From the NCBI RefSeq assembly GCF_016097555.1, contig NC_054701.1:30515118-30579117 (forward strand): DNA of 64,000 nt, read 5' to 3'. The DNA comes from Gigantopelta aegis. Taxonomy: Eukaryota > Mollusca > Gastropoda > Neomphalida > Peltospiridae. The notes below the pieces were generated by a model, which had not been told where the DNA came from, did not search any database, and saw nothing but the letters and a program-made list of their open reading frames with translations. Shown here in pieces: positions 57,175-64,000 of this stretch. The number at the start of each line of letters is the position of its first letter. Positions within the stretch are counted from its first letter, which is position 1. Both the position numbers and the translations under genes were made by a program.

Positions 57175-58049
57175 TAAAACAGAACCGTGCCAAAACGGAA
57201 CCATTTTCTTTGGCGAAAACGGAACCTATCATGGCTAAAACGGCACCATATATAAATATATATAACTTATCTTATTTTTAATATTAGGGTTAGGGTTCAG
57301 AGCGATGAATAGGGGTTGGGGGGTGAATTCGGAAGTATTTCCATTTTGATGACGTAGACTGGCCACACTGTTTATGTAATGTTACTACTAATATTACGTA
57401 TTAATAGATTATAACGTGATGTAAATACGTAAATTAAGAGCGCCAAGTGCATTACTACCCCATTCCCCCTCCCCTGCCCCTCTATGCCCTTGACAAACAA
57501 TATGTGGTGTACTGCAGCTTTAAACAGAGATATCTCACCTTCAACTTGATTGTTGGTCCTGGTAGTAATGCTGTACACTGACCAACAGCATGGAAGAAAC
57601 ACTGGATGTTCCATTACGTAGTTTACATTGGATGACATCATCATTATATGGTAATACATAATATGCCGTTTTCATATATATTTCAGTATATATATATATA
57701 TAAAATGTCAAAAATAACTTGTAAGTTAGTTACTTGAAGACCAAGTTCTTGGCACTTTCTCCAGATTGCTTGGGTTAGGTGGAATAAACATCCACGCAGC
57801 CTCACATCGGGAAACACCTTCTTCATAGCTTTCCATGTCGCCATTTCAAAATCCATAATTGCTGTAGTGATGCAGATGTCTCCAGGCAGCATTTGAGTTA
57901 AGTTGTTTTGTTGGGTTTTTTGTCTTATTTACTATTCTTCAAATAAAATTCAATTATGGTGCCGTTTTAGCCATCGTAGGTTCCGTTTTAGCCAACGCAG
58001 GTTCCGTTTTGTCCAATTTGGTGCCGTTTTGGCACGGTTCCGTTTTAGC
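57175..58049 (-). mobile_element. Mutator-like (MULE) element with iterated AAAACGGAACC ends
   Basis: The left end has AAAACRGAACC three times (57,177, 57,196 and 57,219) plus AAAACGGCACC at 57,239; the right end has the complement (GGTTCCGTTTT or GGTGCCGTTTT) about five times between 57,959 and 58,046. The outermost parts form an inverted repeat, CTAAAAC(A/G)GAACCGTGCC. Transposase pieces lie inside on the reverse strand. Confidence 0.75.
57372..57892 (-). pseudogene. MULE transposase fragments
   Basis: Reverse strand, 57,892-57,715: TAIMDFEMATWKAMKKVFPD, then GCLFHLTQAIWRKCQELGL, the MULE catalytic-domain pattern D-F-E...FP...GC-x-F-H-x-x-Q-A-x-x-R. At about 57,597-57,540: CCWSVYSITTRTNNQVEGEI, matching the C-terminal W-x-V...R-T-N-N-x-x-E-G motif. 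The stretch between is not open, and the N-terminus is absent; either introns or decay. The element is far shorter than an autonomous MULE. Confidence 0.75.
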
Positions 58050-58261
58050 TATAACCCCTTCCGGTGCGGTCTCTAAGCATACATGAATATATTAACAAAA
58101 ATTCTGCTTTATTAATAGTTTTTAACAAATAAATTATGCTCAATAAGTTAAAAATACAAGGCTGCAATCGATGTACACCCCTCCCCGGCTGTTGTTTACA
58201 AAGTCTGCACTATTTAAAAACATTTGCAAAGTAAGAGCTCATGTATGATGTTTACTTTTGA

Positions 58262-58513
58262 GCCCAGCCACGACTGTTTGCGAGACTTTTCTCAGCTATG
58301 AACAGGGTAAAAACACCCCAGAGAAGTGTTTTGGGGCAAAAAAATTTAAATAATATACACACAATAATGACACATGGGCCAAAATCCCTAAACATTTTTG
58401 AACCAATGCCAGCCATAAAAGAATGGCTCACGAGTGGAAAGGGATCTCACAACATCCAAGCCATTCAAGTGGTCACTAAGGCATACATCAACACAATAAT
58501 TATATTTAGATGA
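58262..58513 (+). pseudogene. hAT transposase C-terminal (dimerisation) fragment
   Basis: CGAGACTTTTCTCAGCTATG is the degraded start (family pattern ERxFSxM), followed by NRVKTPQRSVLGQKNLNNIH and FEPMPAIKEWLTSGKG, ending at a stop at 58,513. The order matches the C-terminal hAT dimerisation region of invertebrate hAT proteins. No terminal repeats or upstream catalytic domain are seen. Confidence 0.6.
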
Positions 58514-58514
58514 A

Positions 58515-58635
58515 CAAGTGGACACTACCAAACAAATAAAGTTTAAATCAACAAATGGACACTATTTAAAAAATAAAGTTTAAATCAACAAATGGAGACT
58601 ATTTAAAAAATAAAGTTTAAATCAACAAATAGAGA
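58515..58635 (+). repeat. about 38-bp tandem repeat, 3 units
   Basis: Units end AAATAAAGTTTAAATCAACA and share AATGGACACTATTTAAAA. Directly follows the hAT fragment. Confidence 0.85.
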
Positions 58636-59157
58636 AGACAGTTGATACTACTAGACAGACATATACATTTAGTACTTTCAAATTCTTTATTTGTGCAATT
58701 AAACCAATTACTGTATTAAATTAAATAGGAGTAACACAATTGGTTACCTTAAGAAGTATGGGCAAGTGGAAACATATATGGGGCAAATGAATATCTGATT
58801 GGCACTTGCCCTGTGACAAGTAATTTTTTTGAAAATTTTTGAACCCCTGGGTCTACATTTGCTTCTCAATTTCTACATTTTGCTTCAAAAATAAAATTTT
58901 AAGAAGCAAAGATTGCTTCCCCACTTCATAAACTGAATTTGTTCGAGCGTTGCTTCTTCTGCACAATCTAATTAAAATTAGATCCACTATTACATGTGGA
59001 TCTAACGCCAGCCAGTTGGAGCTAATGTCCACCAATCAAAACCTTACTTGCAGAATCCTGCCAGTGATTTAAAAATAATTTGAAAACATTCCGAATTATC
59101 CTGAGGGTATACGACATGTTTCGTGTGAATTACGAATGCCTTAAAACATGTTTTATT

Positions 59158-59260
59158 TTATAAAATAAATAATTTGTAATGTAAAACTGGAGACTGATTT
59201 AGTTGGGGTTTTTTTATAAATAAATAAATAATTTTTAATGTAAAATTGAAGACTGATAAC
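59158..59260 (+). repeat. short direct duplication (about 47-bp unit)
   Basis: AATTTGTAATGTAAAACTGG with GACTGAT downstream is repeated as AATTTTTAATGTAAAATTGA with GACTGAT, separated by a (AAAT)n. Confidence 0.7.
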
Positions 59261-59430
59261 CCACCCCGTACGTATTGGTATGGTTCGCTGTACTGCGGCC
59301 ACTAAAATAGACTCGCCCGATATTTTTAGAATTTGTATGCTCCCAAATAACGTTATAAAAGGCGAGGTGGTCACTGGCGAAGTCAGAGGCTGGTTTCAAA
59401 TATGCAGCCAATCCGATCAGACGTCGTCGA

Positions 59431-60363
59431 GTGTGCTGTGCATTTACCCCCCCCCCCCCCCCCCCGGGGGGACTAATTGCAACATACGGAAACCTGATGG
59501 AATACCGCGTCTCGTACACCGGGTCACGGGCGACCGTGACCTTGGTGTACGGAGACCGCATACCGAAGAAAGGAAGGTGGAGGAAAAGGAGACGTGCGCC
59601 AGCGGCGGCGCAGGGGGAGTCAAAACCGGTGGCTAAACCACCTGCAGCGACTCCGTCTGCTAGACCGCCTAACGCCACTCAACTGGAGAAGAAGACGAAG
59701 ATGGAAGTGGCCCCGGCCCCAGTCATCACCGTCCCTTCAACAGTCACCGAGGAAGTCGACGCGCCGGACACAGTCATCTGCGATCCGCCGTCTACACGAC
59801 CCGATCCACCGCCCTTCTACCATGGGTTACAGGGTCTATCGCCGGTTAAACGGACGACACCCGAGACCCAGGCCCGGAAGACGGCTGTAACCAAGAGAAA
59901 GGCGACCACTCCTCCGAGTGCCATATCAGCCAAGCCAAGTCGCCCCATCAAACCGCCGAAGCCAGATAAACAACCAGAGGAACCATGGACGCTTCAGGCC
60001 AGCAAACTTCATCCGCGGTATCATCAGCTGATGAAGACCAACCTAGAAGACGTGCGCCAACTCACTAGTGAGCCAAAACACAAGGCGTACCATCCGCTAC
60101 CTACCGAGCCTGATGAAGGGGACTTCGCCGTCCACCGAATCCGGGATGAAAGGGGGATCAACGCAGTTTGCGTCACCATTCGCCGGAGGGGGATCTACCA
60201 TCAAGCGCTGCTACTTAAAGAAATGGACAACCCGTCGCTACATCGTGCCCTCAAAATCATCGCGGGGAGCGAATATAGCCACATCACTAAGCTACTAGCA
60301 GACTCCCCCTACCGGCAGGATCTCCCACATCTCGACGTCACTGACTTCATCGGCTCGCCGTAG
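59431..60363 (+). CDS. basic proline-rich protein of an unrecognised multicopy family, copy A (open)
   Basis: I do not recognise a named family. The frame opens with a poly(C)-encoded Pro run, then GGLIATYGNLMEYRVSYTGS and RATVTLVYGD; the Met at 59,497 in LMEYRV is the first one inside the conserved part and the more likely functional start if the C-run is untranslated. Then comes a basic run (KKGRWRKRRR), a Pro/Ala/Thr-rich, probably disordered middle of about 120 residues, and a conserved C-terminal region of about 110 residues with DFAVHRIRDERGINAVCVTI, YHQALLLKEMDNPSLHRALK and a final FIGSP. GC-rich, unlike its AT-rich surroundings. Similar to 60,567-61,574 and to the broken copy at 24,321. 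Perhaps an ORF1-type nucleic-acid-binding protein of a retroposon; that is inference from basicity and copy number. Confidence 0.7.
   Translation: MCCAFTPPPPPPGGLIATYGNLMEYRVSYTGSRATVTLVYGDRIPKKGRWRKRRRAPAAAQGESKPVAKPPAATPSARPPNATQLEKKTKMEVAPAPVITVPSTVTEEVDAPDTVICDPPSTRPDPPPFYHGLQGLSPVKRTTPETQARKTAVTKRKATTPPSAISAKPSRPIKPPKPDKQPEEPWTLQASKLHPRYHQLMKTNLEDVRQLTSEPKHKAYHPLPTEPDEGDFAVHRIRDERGINAVCVTIRRRGIYHQALLLKEMDNPSLHRALKIIAGSEYSHITKLLADSPYRQDLPHLDVTDFIGSP
59442..59470 (+). repeat. poly(C) followed by GGGGGG, upstream of copy A
   Basis: A run of C then GGGGGG at the head of the conserved coding part. Equivalent tracts stand before copy B (60,715-60,739, C-run then ACCTGGGGGG) and before the left-arm copy (complement at about 25,183-25,217). 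Confidence 0.9.
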
Positions 60364-60566
60364 ACGCCAACCTTTGCTAGGACAGGTAACAACCTCCTTT
60401 TTGGGCTAGTTAGACTTTAAACGTTTTGGAAGCAGTTCAAAATTCTTATGTTTATTTTTTTATAAGCAGTCTAACGCATTTTACTTTGGCGCCCGTTCAA
60501 TTGCTCAAAATCACCTTAAAACTTTTTGGCTGAGCAGTCTTAACTATTTTGGGTTAAACTTCAAGT

Positions 60567-61574
60567 TTGCGAAGTGTCTGCTATTCGGTCCGCGCTCGCG
60601 TTGAACGCACTAAATGGCTTTTTTCCAAAACCTGCCCACTTCAAACTCAATCCTGTAGGACTCTCAGTCGAACTAGCAATGAAGTTGGACGTAATTTCGT
60701 GCGCTCTCGACTTACCCCCCCCCCCCCCCACCTGGGGGGATTGATGGCTAGCTATGGCTTGCTGCTAGAGTACCGCGTCGCGTACACCGGGTCACGGGCA
60801 ACCGTGACTTTGGTATATGGGGACGCGGCTACAGCCAAGAGGAAGAGAACAAGGAAGAGGAAATGTGCGCCAGGGGCGGCTCAGGCGGGGACAAAGCTGG
60901 CGGCTCAACCGCCAGCGGCGGTCCCGTCTGCGTCGCCGCCCCCACCACGACCAATCCGGACGGAGCGACAGCAGGCGACTCGCCAACCAGCCGCACCGAC
61001 TGTGCAGATGCGGGAAGTGGAGCAGCCAACCAGTGCACCGCGACCAGCGTCACCTGTTCCCGCTCGTCGTTCGTCTGCGTCGAGACCCCCACCCACGGGA
61101 GACTCCGCGGCGGCGACTCTGGATGTTGGGGCTGTCAAGAGGAAGGCCGTGACCCCGCCGGGGGACCAACCAGCCAAGACGCGGCCTTCTACTTCCTCTT
61201 CGGGTGACTGGAGAGTGGCAGCGCGGAACATCAAAGGCCAGTACTCTAAGTACTTGGTGGGAGCCGTCACGGACCCCGACAGACTGCCAGGCGGGGTCTA
61301 CGAGGAAAACTTCAAGACGTTTCCCGATGGCCACCAGGTCGCCATCCACACGGTCAAACTACGGGGAGTGGAAGCTATTGTAGTGACGTCGCGCCGGGAT
61401 GATCTTTACCGACAGAGATTCCTCAGCCATGACATGGATAACAACACCATCCACAGAATCATGAAGATCGTCACCGGCGCCCAGTACCCACAGATGGTCC
61501 ACTGCCTTAGCACCCACAGCTACAGGAGACTGGTGCCTCACTTTGAGGAGAGGAACATCATCATCTCCCCGTAG
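60567..61574 (+). CDS. basic proline-rich protein of an unrecognised multicopy family, copy B (open)
   Basis: Same order as copy A: the C-run, GGLMASYGLLLEYRVAYTGS and RATVTLVYGD, a basic run (KRKRTRKRK), a Pro/Ala-rich middle with many RPxP and SASP words, and a conserved C-terminal part with GGVYEENFKTFPDGHQVAIH, VKLRGVEAIVVTSRR, YRQRFLSHDMDNNTIHRIMK and a final IIISP. The open frame reaches back to 60,567, but the first 59 codons have no counterpart in the other copies, so the Met at 60,744 is the better start (276 residues). Stop is followed closely by a GGCCTTAACGAGGCC hairpin also present in the left-arm copy. Starts about 200 bp after copy A ends, same strand. Confidence 0.7.
   Translation: MRSVCYSVRARVERTKWLFSKTCPLQTQSCRTLSRTSNEVGRNFVRSRLTPPPPHLGGLMASYGLLLEYRVAYTGSRATVTLVYGDAATAKRKRTRKRKCAPGAAQAGTKLAAQPPAAVPSASPPPPRPIRTERQQATRQPAAPTVQMREVEQPTSAPRPASPVPARRSSASRPPPTGDSAAATLDVGAVKRKAVTPPGDQPAKTRPSTSSSGDWRVAARNIKGQYSKYLVGAVTDPDRLPGGVYEENFKTFPDGHQVAIHTVKLRGVEAIVVTSRRDDLYRQRFLSHDMDNNTIHRIMKIVTGAQYPQMVHCLSTHSYRRLVPHFEERNIIISP
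60715..60739 (+). repeat. poly(C) followed by ACCTGGGGGG, upstream of copy B
   Basis: The C-run and G-run flank a 4-base spacer (ACCT), so a short hairpin is possible. Position relative to the coding part is the same as in the other two copies. Confidence 0.9.
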
Positions 61575-62010
61575 ATGCTGTGCACCCAAACGGCCTTAAC
61601 GAGGCCACTCGCGTGGACATATCGATCGGACTTTAAACTTTTAGATCTGCGTTCAAAATTTTATGTCGAAATTACTTTTTTTTCTTTTTTTTTTATTATT
61701 ATTAAATAGTCCGATCCTCTTCTTTCTCGTATTTAATTTTGGACTGTCCTTCTAAAATGCTCCAAATTATATAAATATTCGACCGAGCAGTCAATTCTTT
61801 TTTATTTTTGGCTTGTAACCTTTTTATTATTTTTATTTTATCTATTAATTTCTTTACTAATTGCTATTTTCAAATTTCTGCCCAGTTTCAACACACCCCC
61901 CCCCCCCCCCCCCCCCTTCCATCCCGAGTCAGGCCACCGATCTTATCGGAGGTCGGACTCGGGATGGGCGTGTTCGAAACCCTAGTGGTATATGGGCACG
62001 TTAAACTAGT
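61575..62010 (+). other. 3' UTR of copy B with poly(C)
   Basis: Matches the 3' UTR of the left-arm retroposon (TGCTCCAAATTATATAAATA, CGACCGAGCAGTCAATTC), including a C-run at about 61,897-61,918, and ends near ACCCTAGTGGTATATGGGCA. A clear target duplication was not found here. Confidence 0.65.
61590..61604 (+). other. conserved hairpin after the stop codon of copy B
   Basis: GGCC and GGCC bases are separated by TTAACGA within GGCCTTAACGAGGCC; the same word occurs (reverse strand) after the coding part of the left-arm retroposon at about 24,300-24,314. Confidence 0.6.
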
Positions 62011-62311
62011 TATCATCATTGTAAATTTAAAAACAGATTTAGATTATATTTGTTTTGTAGGAAACTTCGAAATCCAATGGCAAATCCTAGTCTAGTATTT
62101 TCAACCATTTTTGACAGATGGAAGAACCACAAGAATCCAGCCTGAACGAAGAGGTGCATCCAAGTCTCACGGTTAGTTAATAAACACTTAGCCAGAATTC
62201 GCTCAGTTACCCCATAGCAAGTAAAGATATTGGGCCCATATTTATGAAGCTATCTTAGCGCTTCGAAATCGTAAAACCATTGTAAGCCATGACATCACTA
62301 TGGTGTGTGCG

Positions 62312-62610
62312 GGCGGGACGTAGCCCAGTGGTAAAGTGTTTGCCTCATGTGCGGTCAGTCTAGGATCGCTCCCCGTTAGTGGGCCCATTGGGCTATTTCT
62401 TGTTCCAGCCAGTGCACCATGACTGGTATATCAAAGGTCATAGTATGTGCTATCCTGTCTGTGGGATGGTTCATATAAAAGATCCCTTGCTACTAATGGA
62501 TAAATGTAGCGGGTTTCCTCTGTCAGAAATTGCTATATGTTTGACACCCAATAGCCAATGATTAATAAATCAATGTGCTCTAGTGGTGTTGGTAAACAAA
62601 ACAAGCCATG
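62312..62610 (+). repeat. tRNA-derived SINE, full length
   Basis: Head GGGCGGGACGTAGCCCAGTG (A box TAGCCCAGTGG), B-box-like GGTCAGTCTAGGATCG, GGGCCCATTGGGCTATTTC, CCAGTGCACCATGACTGGTA, GGGATGGTTCATATAAAAGA, and the 3' block CACCCAATAGCCAATGATTA then GTGCTCTAGTGGTGTTGGTA. The best-preserved copy of this SINE in the window. Confidence 0.92.
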
Positions 62611-62781
62611 GTGTGTGCTGTAGTGACATCATAGCCTACAGTGGTTTTACAATTTCATAGCACTAAGATAGCTTCGACAATCCCTAGCCTGAGTTTTATC
62701 TTTACTTCCTGAATGTTGCAGATCAGAGGCCTAATTCACAAAGGTCTCTTAGGCTCTCTAGACAACAAAGCATCCTCTTTG

Positions 62782-63042
62782 CAGGGTGTGAAAACTCCCG
62801 TGCCCGGACGCCCGGGGCTACCAGATTTCACGACCAGGCAATCAGTTTCACCCATTACGTAAACCCAGCGGGCTATTGGGAGGGAAAAAAAAAAAAAAAA
62901 ATTTTATCAGAATCTGAAATATAAAGCATAGATAATACTGTATAAGAATATTTTGGGGCTACCACATATGCTGGGCTACCACAATTTAGGTACCTGGTAG
63001 CCTGGTGTGCTACCACTAAATTGAAACATTTTTCCAACCCTG
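62782..63042. mobile_element. hAT-type MITE, 261 bp
   Basis: Ends CAGGGTGTGAAAA and TTTTTCCAACCCTG, flanked by CTCTTTG (62,775-62,781 and 63,043-63,049). Interior carries repeated GGGCTACCA/GGTAGC words and a run of 18 A at about 62,885. No coding frame. Confidence 0.85.
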
Positions 63043-63049
63043 CTCTTTG

Positions 63050-64000
63050 TAAGTCTTTTAGCATTGTATTGCGAGATCGCAAAGTTGTGAGAGTTTAGTG
63101 AATTAGGTCCCAGCATCCTAATTGATAACGCATCATTACGTGATAGGTCTGCAATAATTAGAACATCTTACATGTGATGCATTATGATTTAAAACCAGCT
63201 GGTCATCTGTTGAGAAGACTGGAGCAGTGAATCTGTTCAGGAAAGACATAGCTAGACTGGTAAGAGGTACAACATATGAATTCTGCACTAAAGGCGATGT
63301 CACACAATACAAGTGCTTCATAGGAGAATAGCCGATTGTATCGCAACCGATGAAATTATGTTTGTTTTGTCACAATTCACGTTGCCTGAAATGGATAATC
63401 AGGTCAGATATGAGCCTTGTTTTGAAAAGATGCATACTTGGTCCATCAACACGTATCGGCATGTTAACAAATGACAACGCATAATTTTAGAATTGATTAA
63501 AAAAGACCCATAGTCTATAGAATTTTTGTTACAATATTTTAAAATGAACATTCTAACAATATCATTGTTTGAAAACTTTTGAAACTGAGCATCAGGCCAA
63601 GATGTCTCCCTACATTTTACAATGTATTAATTTGCCAGCATGACGAGACATTAAGAGAATAACACAACATGAATAACAAAGATAGCTTGTGCATTGATCA
63701 ATCTTCCAGTGTTTCACCAAGTAAAACAAGGGAACTAAATAAAGAAACAGTGAAGGAAGAGAGATGTATTTGCTTTAAAGAAAAGCCCTCTGAAAATAAT
63801 AAAAGAAAAAAGTTTTTACCATTTTAAACATAGCACTGAATATGAAATTGTGAAGTATTTTGTAATTTAGATGTTGGATCGACAAAAAGCAGGGAGGGGT
63901 ATTAATTTGGGTGTGAAATATATTGTTTGACTAATTTTGATTAAATTAATCATTGCATTTTTATATGTATTGTGTTTAAGAATTGAGCCATTTTGTTAAT
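63050..64000. other. no gene recognised
   Basis: AT-rich. A short piece near 63,440-63,500 (CATCAACACGTATCGGCATG and AATGACAACGCATAATTTTA) weakly resembles the TTAA-element 3' end, but is diverged. Confidence 0.35.

Noticed and set aside
60792-61349. Several Arg/Ser-rich ORFs overlapping copy B on both strands
   Set aside because: Shadows of a GC-rich coding region; only the 60,744-61,574 frame matches copies A and the left-arm copy.

Overview
The window looks like a transposon-dense stretch of a metazoan, most likely molluscan (probably gastropod), genome. The basis is the tRNA-derived SINEs (head with TAGCCCAGTGG, tail ending GTGCGTCGTTAAATAAAAC), LINE 3' ends with (CATT)n tails, and many Tc1/mariner, hAT, MULE, THAP-linked and TTAA-specific elements. 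These families are familiar to me from molluscs; no search was run. No complete host gene was found. The only host-like coding pieces are a death-domain exon (two copies) and a possible P2X7-like exon.

Layout. 0-14 kb: a TTAA-flanked DNA transposon, an I/Nimb-like LINE wreck, an endonuclease-less LINE interrupted by a solo LTR (1,258 bp, 5-bp target duplication), a decayed DDE-like gene of an uncharacterised family, SINEs and a Tc1 remnant. 14.3-20.1 kb: a second TTAA element containing a Tc1 element and a 3.4-units-long, 900-bp tandem array. 15.3-31.1 kb and 33.97-48.9 kb form a giant inverted repeat of about 15-16 kb per arm. 49-57 kb: SINEs, a THAP-domain start fragment, a palindromic microsatellite, MITEs. 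57-64 kb: a MULE, a hAT remnant, two intact ORFs of an unrecognised multicopy family, a full SINE and a hAT MITE.

Two 200-N gaps (31,825-32,024 and 48,890-49,089) bound a contig that is almost wholly the reverse complement of the left arm. It may therefore be an alternate haplotype scaffolded in the wrong place rather than a real palindrome. Either way the arms give a natural filled-site/empty-site comparison: an intact Tc1 and a LINE are private to the right arm, an ORF-bearing retroposon and the 900-bp array are private to the left.

The strongest new observations are: (1) the 900-bp array and the single MITE in the other arm are reciprocal products of unequal crossing-over between two THAP-type MITEs, readable from their hybrid structure and flanking 3-bp duplications; (2) a retroposon-like family encoding a basic, proline-rich protein with a conserved YTGSRAxVTLVYGD segment just after a poly(C)/GGGGGG tract, with a 10-bp target duplication and no reverse transcriptase; (3) the MITE keeps the first codons of a THAP-domain protein that is found in longer form at 50.8 kb.
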